DNA of 64,000 nt from Hyphomicrobiales bacterium (GCA_900473185.1 UCKU01000020.1:62001-126000); one strand, 5' to 3'; numbered from the stretch's first letter, positions 34,036 to 44,614 are shown. The notes: generated from the sequence alone by a model not told the origin. Translations and numbers: made by a program.

Positions 34036-35037
34036 ATGAAGAAACTAGTCGTGGCAGGCATGCTGTGCCTTGCGGCCGTGACCGGGAGCGAGCGAGCGGC
34101 TTATTCCGCTTCGTTCTTCGGCTTGCACATCGGCGGCCAATCTGCGCAACAGAGCCAGCCGGCAGCGCCGGTTGTCAACGTGCAGAGCAGCGGAGCGGAA
34201 GTCCGCATTCAGCAGATGGAAGACCAGATGCGGCAGTTGAACGGTCGTATCGAAGAAATGAGCTATCAGCTCCTCCAGATGCAGGAGACGATCCGCAAGC
34301 AGCAGGAAGACAATGAATTCCGCTTCCAGCAGCTCGAAAAGACGGGCGGCGGCGCAGGAGCTGGCGGCGGTGCTGCCAAGACGCCGGTGAAGAAGAGTGA
34401 AGCAGACGTCGCTCCACCGGCATCAGGCGGTGGCGATGATATCGCCAAGGTCATTCAAGCCCCACAGGGAGCCGAAACGGCTCCCTCCACCAACGCGCCG
34501 GCCAATGACGGCCTCGGCCAGCCGCCGCGCGAGCTCGGCTCTATGGATTTCGACCAAAACGGCAATCCCGTTGGCAATAGCATGAACAAGAATGCGACGG
34601 TCGGTTCCGCGCCGCTACCGGATGCGGCGGCGCCACAGCAGACTGCTTCGCTCGGCAGCGAGGGTGATCAGTACAGGGCTGCCTATGGCCATGTGCTTTC
34701 CGGCGACTACGCTACGGCGGAGCAGGAATTCACGCAGTACATCTCCCGTTATCCGAACAGCTCGCGCGCTGCGGATGCCAATTTCTGGCTCGGCGAGGCG
34801 CTTTATTCGCAGGGCAAGTTCAACGAATCGGCCAAGACTTTCCTGAACGCCCATCAAAAATACGGCACGTCCGAAAAGGCGCCCGAGATGCTGCTGAAGC
34901 TCGGCATGTCGCTTGCCGCACTCGACAATACCGATACTGCTTGTGCGACCCTGCGCGAAGTCAGCAAGCGGTATCCGAAAGCCTCCCGTGCCGTCATAAA
35001 CAAGGTCGCGAGCGAACAGAAGCGTCTCGCCTGCTAG
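34036..35037 (+). CDS. cpoB: Cell-division coordinator CpoB (YbgF)
   Basis: A 333-residue periplasmic protein. Signal peptide ~1-25; a trimerising coiled coil at ~55-105 (VRIQQMEDQMRQLNGRIEEM); a Ala/Pro/Gly-rich linker; and a C-terminal TPR domain (~205-333: AYGHVLSGDYATAEQEFTQY, FWLGEALYSQGKFNESAKTF). CpoB couples Tol to septal peptidoglycan synthesis by PBP1B. The start at 34036 is set by the signal peptide. tilS follows directly. Confidence 0.95.
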   Translation: MKKLVVAGMLCLAAVTGSERAAYSASFFGLHIGGQSAQQSQPAAPVVNVQSSGAEVRIQQMEDQMRQLNGRIEEMSYQLLQMQETIRKQQEDNEFRFQQLEKTGGGAGAGGGAAKTPVKKSEADVAPPASGGGDDIAKVIQAPQGAETAPSTNAPANDGLGQPPRELGSMDFDQNGNPVGNSMNKNATVGSAPLPDAAAPQQTASLGSEGDQYRAAYGHVLSGDYATAEQEFTQYISRYPNSSRAADANFWLGEALYSQGKFNESAKTFLNAHQKYGTSEKAPEMLLKLGMSLAALDNTDTACATLREVSKRYPKASRAVINKVASEQKRLAC

Positions 35038-35048
35038 GGTCTTCCGGT

Positions 35049-36452
35049 TTGTTTCCGGAAGATCCGATTTCTCCCGAGGCGGTAATCGACCGTTTCCTCG
35101 CTTCGCTGAAGACACCCGCGCGCATTCTTGTCGCGATCTCAGGCGGAAGCGATTCCAGTGGCCTGCTCCTGTTGCTCCATGAAGCGCGGAAGGCCGCATC
35201 CGATCTTTCCATTTCCCTTTGTGCTGCGACGGTCGACCATGCGCTGCGCCGCGAATCCGCGGATGAGGCTAGCCGGGTCGCAACTCTCTGCGCATCGATG
35301 GGCATTCCGCACCGGACGATGGTCTGGCAGGGGGAGAAGCCGAAAACCGGTATGATGGCGGCTGCACGCGAGGCGCGTTACGGTCTTCTTGCCGAGGCGG
35401 CGGAAGTCTTCGATGCTGATCTCATCGTGACAGGACATACGCTGGACGATCAGCGCGAAACGCTGCACATGCGTGGAAAGCGGACAGAGCAGATTTCTAC
35501 CGGCATCGCGGATGCAGTGCTGTTCGACCGGCATTTCTGGATCCTGCGGCCGCTCCTTTTCTCCACCCGGGCGGATATCCGTCGCTTTCTGACCGCGCGC
35601 AGCGTGTCGTGGATCGACGATCCCAGCAACGAAGATGTGAAATACGAGCGTGTGCGGACGCGCCGGCAGCTTTCCGTTGAGGGCGCTGCCGAGAGGGATA
35701 TCTGTCGTGCTTGGGAAGAGCGTCTGGCTCTTTCTTCTGATGGAGCCGAATGGCTGCATCGCCATTTCAGGCTTCATGGCGGTTTGCTCGGGCAGGTGAT
35801 GCCTGGCGGGTTGAGGCAGGATCGCAGAGTTCTTGATTATGCACTTGGCCGTTTGACGGCCGTTTTTGGTGGGCAGCCGTTTGTGCCGGGAAGGAAACAG
35901 ATGGAGCGGCTTCTTGCATTCGCCACAGGTGGCAAGCCGGGGCGAATGACTGTCGGCCGTGTGGTATTCGATTTGCGGCGTGACGGGCTTTATCTGGCAC
36001 GTGAGAGCCGGGGAATCTTGCCTCTGGTGCTTCGGTCGGGAGAAGCCGGGGTTTGGGATGGAAGATTTGAAGCGAGAAACAGGTCGTCAGAGACCATAGA
36101 AATTACGACACGTGCCGGCTCGGTGAATGAGGCAACAATGCGTGACGGGCCTTCCGCGCCCGACTTGGGCTCGCCGGATTTCGATGACAGGCAGGACAAG
36201 GGGGATTGGAGCCCGGGTCTTCCCAAGGCGGCGTGGAAACGGGCTGCGGCTTCTGGGCCGGCCATATCCGCAGGGCAAGGGCTTTTATCGCCGGAATTTG
36301 CCCGATCCGTCGATTTGACGCCCCATTTTGCAGCTTTCGACCGCTTTTTGACACGATTTGATTTCACCTTTGCCGAGAGGCTTTCGGCAGTTTTCTCAAG
36401 GGTGCCCTATGCGGAGCCGCCTTTAAGAAGTATTGACGGAAAAACGATCTGA
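35049..36452 (+). CDS. tilS: tRNA(Ile)-lysidine synthetase TilS
   Basis: An about 467-residue ATP-PPase that changes C34 of the CAU tRNA-Ile to lysidine. The PP-loop SGGSDSSGLLLLL is at ~25, and HTLDDQRET and RPLL...RADIRRFL follow as in the family. The C-terminal third (~340-440) is divergent and hydrophilic. The start is unsure: TTG at 35049 falls just after the cpoB stop and leaves a normal N-terminus, while upstream codons lie inside cpoB. It sits in the usual place between cpoB and ftsH. Confidence 0.92.
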   Translation: MFPEDPISPEAVIDRFLASLKTPARILVAISGGSDSSGLLLLLHEARKAASDLSISLCAATVDHALRRESADEASRVATLCASMGIPHRTMVWQGEKPKTGMMAAAREARYGLLAEAAEVFDADLIVTGHTLDDQRETLHMRGKRTEQISTGIADAVLFDRHFWILRPLLFSTRADIRRFLTARSVSWIDDPSNEDVKYERVRTRRQLSVEGAAERDICRAWEERLALSSDGAEWLHRHFRLHGGLLGQVMPGGLRQDRRVLDYALGRLTAVFGGQPFVPGRKQMERLLAFATGGKPGRMTVGRVVFDLRRDGLYLARESRGILPLVLRSGEAGVWDGRFEARNRSSETIEITTRAGSVNEATMRDGPSAPDLGSPDFDDRQDKGDWSPGLPKAAWKRAAASGPAISAGQGLLSPEFARSVDLTPHFAAFDRFLTRFDFTFAERLSAVFSRVPYAEPPLRSIDGKTI

Positions 36453-36549
36453 CGGAGTGGATCGCCTTGGCAATGGCTTGGCGCAACCCTATGTTAGAGA
36501 CCAAATATGACGGCCGCCATGAGGCGACTGTCCAGTGCTGGGGAGTTCA

Positions 36550-38481
<1,932 letters not shown>

Positions 38482-38501
38482 AATTGAACAGGAATTTGCC
38501 T

Positions 38502-38537
38502 AAAGGGCCGGATTTCCACAGGGAATCCGGCCCTTTT
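38502..38537 (+). terminator. Intrinsic terminator after ftsH
   Basis: A perfect 13-base stem (AAAGGGCCGGATT with AATCCGGCCCTTT) with a nine-base loop and a trailing T-run, 21 bases after the ftsH stop. Confidence 0.92.
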
Positions 38538-38724
38538 AATATTAGTAACAGGATATAATCAGTTTTCTTGGTAATTTACGTGCCGGTTACGCAGTTTTGT
38601 GGCATTCCGCTGACTAAAGACAAGTCTGGATCAAGATCTCGGGCGCAGCACCAATCTTTGAAGCCTGATTCTTGTTTGAGGAATGCCTAAGCTTCTACGG
38701 CGCGCGGAAGGCGCAGGAGTGCAT

Positions 38725-40077
38725 ATGAAAAGACGCTATTTTGGGACGGACGGCATCCGAGGCCAAGCCAACATCTTCCCTATGACGCCGGATCTTGCGA
38801 TGCGGGTCGGCATCGCCGCAGGGACGATTTTCCGTAACGGCGCCCACCGTCATCGTGTAGTGATCGGCAAGGACACGCGCCTGTCGGGATATATGCTGGA
38901 GAATGCCCTCGTGGCCGGCTTTACCGCGGCAGGCCTGGACGTCTTCCTGCTCGGTCCTATTCCGACACCTGCGGTTGCCATGCTGACGCGCTCGCTGCGC
39001 TGCGATATCGGCGTGATGATTTCGGCCTCGCACAATCCGTTCCAAGATAACGGTATCAAGCTTTTCGGTCCTGATGGCTACAAGCTCTCCGATGACATCG
39101 AAGCGCAGATCGAGGACCTGCTCGACAAGGATCTATCGGGACAACTTGCCAAGGCTGAGGAAATAGGCCGAGCCAAGCGCGTCGATGGCGATATCTACCG
39201 CTATCTCGAGCACGTCAAACGCACCTTGCCGCGCGATGTGACCTTGCAGGGCCTGCGCGTCGCGGTCGACTGCGCCAACGGTGCGGCCTACAAGGTGGCG
39301 CCTGCCGTTCTCTGGGAGCTCGGCGCCGACGTGGTGACGATCGGCAACGATCCGAACGGTACCAACATCAACCTGAATTGCGGCTCCACCAGCCCGGTCG
39401 CCTTGCAGAAGAAGGTTGATGAGGTGCGCGCCGATATCGGCATTGCGCTCGATGGCGATGCGGACCGCGTCATCATCGTCGATGAAAACGGCTCGATCGT
39501 CGATGGCGATCAGCTGATGGCCGTCATCGCCGAAAGCTGGGCAGAGAGCCAGCAGCTGCGCGGCAACGGTATCGTTGCGACTGTCATGTCCAATCTTGGC
39601 CTCGAGCGTTTCCTCGAGGACAAGGGCCTCGGCCTTGCCCGTACAAAGGTTGGCGACCGTTACGTCGTCGAGCATATGCGCCAGCACAATTACAATGTCG
39701 GCGGCGAGCAGTCCGGCCACATCGTGCTTTCGGATTATGGCACAACAGGTGACGGTCTCGTTGCCGCCCTGCAGATTCTGGCGGCCGTCAAGCGTACCGG
39801 TAAAACGGTCAGCGAAATCTGCCGTCGCTTCGAGCCGGTGCCGCAGCTTCTGCGCAATGTCCGCATCACCGGCGGCAAGCCGCTCGAAGACCTGCAGGTG
39901 GTCAAGGCGATTGCCGATGCGGAAGCCGAGCTTTCCAAGAATGGCCGCCTCGTCATCCGTCCTTCCGGCACTGAGCCGCTGATCCGCGTCATGGCGGAAG
40001 GCGACGACCGGGCGCAGATCGAGCGCATCGTCAACGATCTCATCGGCACGATTTCGAGTGTTCGCAGCGCCGCCTGA
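38725..40077 (+). CDS. glmM: Phosphoglucosamine mutase GlmM
   Basis: A 450-residue mutase that turns glucosamine 6-phosphate into glucosamine 1-phosphate for peptidoglycan and LPS precursors. The N-terminus YFGTDGIRGQAN, the phospho-serine loop ISASHNPFQDNGIK, the metal loop ALDGDADRVI, the sugar loop GEQSGH and the phosphate loop RPSGTEPLIRVMAEG are all intact. GCAGGAG precedes 38725. It lies 243 bases after ftsH past a terminator, so it has its own promoter. Confidence 0.97.
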   Translation: MKRRYFGTDGIRGQANIFPMTPDLAMRVGIAAGTIFRNGAHRHRVVIGKDTRLSGYMLENALVAGFTAAGLDVFLLGPIPTPAVAMLTRSLRCDIGVMISASHNPFQDNGIKLFGPDGYKLSDDIEAQIEDLLDKDLSGQLAKAEEIGRAKRVDGDIYRYLEHVKRTLPRDVTLQGLRVAVDCANGAAYKVAPAVLWELGADVVTIGNDPNGTNINLNCGSTSPVALQKKVDEVRADIGIALDGDADRVIIVDENGSIVDGDQLMAVIAESWAESQQLRGNGIVATVMSNLGLERFLEDKGLGLARTKVGDRYVVEHMRQHNYNVGGEQSGHIVLSDYGTTGDGLVAALQILAAVKRTGKTVSEICRRFEPVPQLLRNVRITGGKPLEDLQVVKAIADAEAELSKNGRLVIRPSGTEPLIRVMAEGDDRAQIERIVNDLIGTISSVRSAA

Positions 40078-40097
40078 AAGCGTCGCAAAAAGGATTG

Positions 40098-40124
40098 AAA
40101 GCCGGCCCTCGCGCCGGCTTTTTT
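40098..40124 (+). terminator. Intrinsic terminator after glmM
   Basis: AAAGCCGGC and GCCGGCTTT form a nine-base stem with a six-base loop followed by TTTT; it may also serve the convergent methyltransferase. Confidence 0.9.
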
Positions 40125-40134
40125 GTTGGCATTT

Positions 40135-40749
40135 TTAGTGGCGTTGCGCGAGCCAGACCGTGTGATTGCCGCAGGCCGGGTCTTCGGCCTTGTGGGCGAC
40201 GACTGTAAAGCCGTGTTCGGTGAGCAGGGCGCGATATTCATCCGGGCTGAGGCTGCTGTGATAAAGTGGTTCACCGACGAAGACACCCATAGCTTCGCCA
40301 TGCGCCGGGCCGCTGGTGAACATCAGCGCTGTTCCCGGCTTCGAATGCGTGCGAAACAGCGGGAACATGCGCCGCTGGTCCTCGAAGGGCAGGTGGAAGA
40401 AACTGTCCCAGGCAATCAGCCCATCGAAACTTCTGCCGAGCGACAGGCGGCGCATATCTGTGACTTGCCAATCGGAGTTTGGAAAGCGCGTCCGGCACAT
40501 GTCGATCAGGCTGGGTGAGGAATCGATGCCGGTCACTGCGTGGCCGTTTTCGATGAAATGACGCGCGAGAGGTTCGCCGGAGCCGCAGCCGATATCGAGG
40601 ATTGACCCGCCTTGCGGGATCAGTGCGGTGAAGCGATCCAGCCAACTCCGTTCAAAAAGGGTCTTGCCGCGGCTTGTATCCCAGACTTTGGCATGCCGTT
40701 CGTAGAGATCGGTAATGGTATCGGCGGCCTGCCTGTTGCTGTTCTGCAT
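40135..40749 (-). CDS. Class I SAM-dependent methyltransferase
   Basis: A 204-residue methyltransferase. The SAM-binding motif is SILDIGCGSGEPLARHFIE at ~50, with GIDSSPSLIDMCR as the acidic second motif and IAWDSFFHLPFEDQ as motif IV. The substrate is unknown; the size and motifs resemble small-molecule or thiopurine-like methyltransferases. No partner gene; it faces glmM tail to tail. Confidence 0.87.
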   Translation of the reverse strand: MQNSNRQAADTITDLYERHAKVWDTSRGKTLFERSWLDRFTALIPQGGSILDIGCGSGEPLARHFIENGHAVTGIDSSPSLIDMCRTRFPNSDWQVTDMRRLSLGRSFDGLIAWDSFFHLPFEDQRRMFPLFRTHSKPGTALMFTSGPAHGEAMGVFVGEPLYHSSLSPDEYRALLTEHGFTVVAHKAEDPACGNHTVWLAQRH

Positions 40750-41070
40750 ACGCTGGCTGATCCTCTGTGGAAAAATCTTGGATTTGTCTTAAGCGGTTCG
40801 ATCCCGGAGGATCATGTGGGTGATGTGGTTTACCCGTCCTTGCTCACCCGTCGTTCGCAAGCGTGAAAGTTCGCCCGGCCTTTTATTCGTCGTCCTCCCG
40901 ATTCGGGAAGTCGAGGCGGGCAGATTACTTTTCGAAACATGTTTTGCCGTGAATATTCGCATTACTTCTTATGGTTAAGCAGCTTTTAACGTTTCCGATT
41001 CATTATCCATAAAAAGCATATCCGTTTTGGCGGCCTGCAACGCGCCGACGCAACCGACTGGAGTGAATCC
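40750..41070 (+). other. Intergenic region upstream of the outer-membrane protein gene
   Basis: About 320 bases holding the divergent promoters of the methyltransferase and the outer-membrane protein. Besides the CtrA site at 40975, the last 150 bases are AT-rich compared with their surroundings. I see no gene here. Confidence 0.5.
40975..40989. promoter_or_regulatory. Full CtrA-type box (TTAA-N7-TTAA) upstream of the outer-membrane gene
   Basis: TTAAGCAGCTTTTAA matches the classical CtrA consensus TTAA-N7-TTAA exactly and lies 82 bases before the start codon of the outer-membrane protein, a position suited to activation. CtrA controls many cell-cycle and envelope genes in alphaproteobacteria. 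Confidence 0.5.
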
Positions 41071-41916
41071 ATGAAACGAACTTTGTCCGGTATTTTCGCC
41101 GCGCTGCTGATCGCGTCGAATGCCTATTCTGCCGATCTTGCTCCGGTCGAACCCATCCCGGAACAGCCGCCCGAAGTCGCCGTCAGCGAATCGACCGGCT
41201 GGTATCTGCGCGGTGATGTCGGCTACGCCTTCACCGACCTGCGCGGCGCGAAGTTCTTCCAGGGCAGCAATGCTCTAGAAGCCGATTTCGACGATGCGGA
41301 CCTTGAAGATGCCTGGACGGTCGGCGGTGGTGTCGGTTACCAGATCAACAGCTATCTGCGCACCGACCTGACCTTCGACTATCTCACCAAGTCCGACTTC
41401 CGCGGTTCGACGGTTGGCGGTGGGGCGGCCTTCGGCGCCTGCGTGGTCGCATGTACGTCGAGAGACGTATCGTCGATGACGGCCTACACGCTGCTTGCCA
41501 ACGCCTATGTCGATCTCGGCACCTACGCCTACTTCACGCCCTATGTCGGCGCTGGTATCGGTGGTTCCTACGTCAAGTGGAAGGACCTCCACAATGTCGC
41601 CTGCGCCGATGATGGCAGCGGTTGCGATGATGAAGTCGTCCATGGTGGCCGCGGCGGCTGGCGCTTCAGCTACGCCCTCATGGCCGGCGCCTCGATTGAT
41701 GTGACATGCAACGTCAAGGCCGATGTCGGCTACCGCTACCTGCATATCGATGGTGGCAACATGTTCGGTTACAACGAAAACGGCGGCCCGGGTCGCGACC
41801 GTGGCGTCAATGTCCATGAAGCCCGTGTCGGCGCCCGTTATCTCTTCGGGGGCTGCGCTCAGCCGGTTGCCTACGAACCGCCGGCAATTCCGCTGCAGCA
41901 GCCGGTCTACAAGTAA
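41071..41916 (+). CDS. Outer-membrane beta-barrel protein (Omp25/Omp31-like)
   Basis: A 281-residue protein with a signal peptide cleaved near NAYSAD. Alternating amphipathic strands run from ~45 (GWYLRGDVGYAFTDL) through GVGYQINSYLRTDLTFDYL and TPYVGAGIGGSYVKW to ARVGARYLFG, an eight-strand OmpA/Opa-type barrel as in rhizobial and Brucella Omp25/Omp31. Two predicted loops carry cysteine pairs (GACVVACTS and VACADDGSGCDDE). After the last strand a proline-rich tail of ~20 residues follows, instead of ending in the usual aromatic residue. TGGAGTGAATCC precedes the start. Confidence 0.88.
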   Translation: MKRTLSGIFAALLIASNAYSADLAPVEPIPEQPPEVAVSESTGWYLRGDVGYAFTDLRGAKFFQGSNALEADFDDADLEDAWTVGGGVGYQINSYLRTDLTFDYLTKSDFRGSTVGGGAAFGACVVACTSRDVSSMTAYTLLANAYVDLGTYAYFTPYVGAGIGGSYVKWKDLHNVACADDGSGCDDEVVHGGRGGWRFSYALMAGASIDVTCNVKADVGYRYLHIDGGNMFGYNENGGPGRDRGVNVHEARVGARYLFGGCAQPVAYEPPAIPLQQPVYK

Positions 41917-41939
41917 GGCTAGAGTTTCAAGGATTATCG

Positions 41940-41965
41940 AAAGCCGTCCGAAAGGGCGGCTTTTT
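41940..41965. terminator. Terminator between the outer-membrane gene and tetR
   Basis: AGCCGTCC pairs with GGGCGGCT (one G-T pair) over GAAA, followed by five T. It lies between two convergent genes. Confidence 0.85.
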
Positions 41966-41969
41966 CGCT

Positions 41970-42590
41970 TCAGTGGGCGTTTCTGGCGACCATTGCCAAA
42001 ATGATTTCGAAAAGTTCGCTCTCAGCCTGCCTGGCAGTGATCTCGCCGGTTGCCGCAGCATAGGAGAGGGTTTCGGCAGCGCCGAGCATTGCCCAAAGGC
42101 TGGCTGAAGCGATCGTTCCCGCACCGACGAAGGGGGCGAGCACGGATCTGCACTGGTCCATGAAAACCACCTGACACTTGTGCTTGACCTTTTCCAGCTC
42201 CGGAGAACTTGCCAAAGCGGCAATGACGTCAGGAATTTCACGCCCTTGCGTGATAACGCAATCAATATAGGAGGCCGCCATGACCTTGGCCTTGTCGCTC
42301 AGTGACGGTCCGCTTTCGCGGAGCGCAGTTTCCATCAGCGCCGTCTGCCGATCGTCGAATTCGCGGTAGAGTTCCGCAAGCAATCCCGGCCGCGTGCCGA
42401 AATGATCATAGACGACAGGCTTTGCCACGCCGGCTTGTTCGGCGAGGCGCCCCAGCGTCAGCGCATCCGTTCCTTCCTCCCGGATCAATCGCCACGAGAC
42501 ATCCAGGAGTTGGCGATGGCGTTCTTCTCTCGAAAGCCGGCGACGGGGGCGGGGAAGGGCGTCGGTGTGGTCTTGGTCGGTGCTTGACAT
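41970..42590 (-). CDS. TetR-family transcriptional regulator
   Basis: A 206-residue repressor. The HTH is in DALTLGRLAEQAGVAKPVVYDHFGTRPGLL (residues ~38-68, here in two parts: LAEQAGVAKPVV and YDHFGTRPGLL). The C-terminal ligand domain is not informative. It is divergent from a quinone-reductase-like gene, and three 14-base direct repeats begin three bases before its start codon, so it almost certainly represses itself and probably its neighbour. Confidence 0.92.
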   Translation of the reverse strand: MSSTDQDHTDALPRPRRRLSREERHRQLLDVSWRLIREEGTDALTLGRLAEQAGVAKPVVYDHFGTRPGLLAELYREFDDRQTALMETALRESGPSLSDKAKVMAASYIDCVITQGREIPDVIAALASSPELEKVKHKCQVVFMDQCRSVLAPFVGAGTIASASLWAMLGAAETLSYAAATGEITARQAESELFEIILAMVARNAH

Positions 42591-42592
42591 CG

Positions 42593-42634
42593 TAACCTAC
42601 GAAAAGTAACTTACTAAAGCTAACTTACGAAAAG
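42593..42634. repeat. Three tandem 14-bp repeats, candidate TetR operator array
   Basis: TAACCTACGAAAAG, TAACTTACTAAAGC and TAACTTACGAAAAG follow each other with exact 14-base spacing at 42593, 42607 and 42621. AGTAACTTACT (42605-42615) is a perfect palindrome spanning the first junction. The array occupies most of the 93-base tetR / oxidoreductase divergent promoter. Confidence 0.7.
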
Positions 42635-42683
42635 TATATAAGCGATTGGCTTTGCTCGCAATCGCCGATCGGGAGGTTTCGCC

Positions 42684-43328
42684 ATGCATGCACTCATTGT
42701 TCTCGCTCATCCCGATCCCGGCTCTCTCAGTTACGCCATTGCCTTGGGGATTGCCGAGGGCATAGCGGCACTCGATGCCGCCAACTCCTTCGAGATCGCA
42801 GACCTGACGGAAGAGGCTTTCGATCCGAGATTCAGCGAAGCCGATATTGCTGCTCATCGCCGGAAAGCCGAGGCGCCGGCCGATGTCGTCTCCGAGCAGG
42901 CAAGGATCGATCGCGCCGATGCGCTCGTCCTGGTCTATCCTGTCTACTGGTGGTCCATGCCGGCCTTGATGAAAGGCTGGATCGATCGCGTCTTTGCCAA
43001 TGGCTGGGCCTATGACGACACGTCAGGCAAGGTTGTGAAAAAGCTTAGGCATCTGCCTGTCCATCTCGTCGGCATCGGCGGTGCGGATGCCCGCACCTAC
43101 GAGCGGCATGGCTATTTCAGCGCCATCAAGACGCAGATCGATCACGGCATTTTCGACTATTGCGGTGCTCCTGTGGTGACGTCGGAACTGCTTCTCGATT
43201 CGGATGCAGGAAATGGTGCTGCGCATATTGAGATGGCGCGCCGCATTGGCAGCGATATCTTCAAAGCAGGCGATCGCGCCGCCAGCGGCGGTTTAACCCG
43301 AGATGTGATCGCCGCTGCGGCAAAATAG
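42684..43328 (+). CDS. NAD(P)H-dependent flavin oxidoreductase (NQO/MdaB family)
   Basis: A 214-residue flavodoxin-fold protein: MHALIVLAHPDPGSLSYAIA for FAD phosphate binding, and LVLVYPVYWWSMPALMKGWIDR plus GIGGADARTYERHGY, which match the NQO1/KefF quinone-reductase family (segments shortened). It would reduce quinones or electrophiles by two electrons. GGGAGG precedes the start. The divergent TetR with its operator array suggests induction by a toxic quinone or similar compound. Confidence 0.9.
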   Translation: MHALIVLAHPDPGSLSYAIALGIAEGIAALDAANSFEIADLTEEAFDPRFSEADIAAHRRKAEAPADVVSEQARIDRADALVLVYPVYWWSMPALMKGWIDRVFANGWAYDDTSGKVVKKLRHLPVHLVGIGGADARTYERHGYFSAIKTQIDHGIFDYCGAPVVTSELLLDSDAGNGAAHIEMARRIGSDIFKAGDRAASGGLTRDVIAAAAK

Positions 43329-43346
43329 CCTCCAGAAACGACATCT

Positions 43347-43411
43347 CCCGCTTGACTATGACGGGCTTCGCCCATAAACACGGCGGCGGGACACTCCTCC
43401 CCAACGAGGAG
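43347..43411 (+). ncRNA. Structured leader of serC-serA, matches the serC RNA motif
   Basis: Three stems are visible in the 107 bases before serC. CCCGC (43347-43351) pairs with GCGGG (43386-43390), enclosing GGGC-TTC-GCCC (43363-43373). CTCCTC (43394-43399) then pairs with GAGGAG (43406-43411) over a six-base loop. The alphaproteobacterial serC motif is a known conserved leader in front of serC/serA operons, and context and shape fit it. The mechanism is not established; the terminal stem lies ten bases before the GGAAGGG ribosome site. Confidence 0.65.
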
Positions 43412-43435
43412 CCATCTATCTGGAAGGGTAGCAAT

Positions 43436-44614
43436 ATGGCAAATACCGCAAAGCCGGACGTGCGTCCGCAAAACACTCATTTTTCTTCTGGCCCCTGCGC
43501 GAAACGTCCTGGTTGGACGCTCGAAGCTCTTTCCGATGCGGCCCTTGGCCGTTCGCACCGTGCGAAGGTCGGCAAGGCCAAGCTGAAGCAGGCTATTGAT
43601 CTCACCCGCGAAATTCTGGAAGTGCCTGCGGATTACCGCATCGGCATCGTTCCGGCTTCCGACACCGGCGCCGTCGAAATGGCGCTCTGGTCGCTGCTCG
43701 GCGAGCGCGGCGTCGACATGGTAGGCTGGGAGAGCTTCGGCGCCGGCTGGGTTACCGATGTCGTCAAGCAGCTGAAGCTGAAGGACGTTCGCAAGATCGA
43801 AGCCGGTTACGGCGAACTTCCTGACCTTTCCACCGTCGATTTCGACCGTGACGTGGTCTTCACCTGGAATGGCACGACTTCTGGCGTCCGCGTTCCGAAT
43901 GCCGATTTTATCCCTGATGATCGCAAGGGCCTGACGATCTGCGATGCGACGTCCGCCGCTTTCGCACAGAACCTTGATTTCGCCAAGCTCGATGTCGTCA
44001 CCTTCTCCTGGCAGAAGGTTCTGGGCGGCGAGGGTGCGCATGGCATCCTCATTCTGTCGCCGCGCGCCGTCGAACGCCTCGTTTCCTATCAGCCAGCATG
44101 GCCGCTGCCGAAGATTTTCCGCCTGACTTCGGGCGGCAAACTGATCGAAGGCATCTTCCAGGGCGAGACGATCAACACGCCGTCGATGCTTTGCGTCGAG
44201 GACTATATCGATGCGCTTCTCTGGGCCAAGCAGATCGGCGGCCTCAAGGCCCTGATCGGTCGCGCCGACGCCAATGCCAAGGCGATTGCCGATTTTGTCG
44301 CTGCAAACGACTGGATTGCCAATCTGGCCGTCAAGCCGGAGATCGAATCCAACACTTCGATCTGCCTGAAGATCGTCGACAAGGATGTGGCTGCTCTCGA
44401 TGCCGATGGCCAGGCGAATTTCGCCAAGGGTCTCGTCGCTCTCCTCGAAAAGGAAGGTGTCGCTTACGACATCGGCGCTTACCGTGACGCTCCGTCCGGC
44501 CTGCGCATCTGGGCTGGTGCCACGATCGAGACCGCCGACATGCAGAAACTGATGCCTTGGCTTTCCTGGGCCTTTGAAACCCAGAAAGCAGCGCTTTCCC
44601 AGGCTGCTGCCTGA
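43436..44614 (+). CDS. serC: Phosphoserine aminotransferase
   Basis: A 392-residue PLP enzyme (class V) that makes 3-phosphoserine from 3-phosphohydroxypyruvate and glutamate. The N-terminus PQNTHFSSGPCAKRPGWTLE fits the alphaproteobacterial (archaeal-like) SerC type. The Schiff-base lysine is in SWQKVLGGEGAHG, and VPASDTGAVEMALWSLLGER is the phosphate/PLP site. GGAAGGG precedes 43436. The first gene of serC-serA; serA follows after 82 bases. Confidence 0.95.
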   Translation: MANTAKPDVRPQNTHFSSGPCAKRPGWTLEALSDAALGRSHRAKVGKAKLKQAIDLTREILEVPADYRIGIVPASDTGAVEMALWSLLGERGVDMVGWESFGAGWVTDVVKQLKLKDVRKIEAGYGELPDLSTVDFDRDVVFTWNGTTSGVRVPNADFIPDDRKGLTICDATSAAFAQNLDFAKLDVVTFSWQKVLGGEGAHGILILSPRAVERLVSYQPAWPLPKIFRLTSGGKLIEGIFQGETINTPSMLCVEDYIDALLWAKQIGGLKALIGRADANAKAIADFVAANDWIANLAVKPEIESNTSICLKIVDKDVAALDADGQANFAKGLVALLEKEGVAYDIGAYRDAPSGLRIWAGATIETADMQKLMPWLSWAFETQKAALSQAAA

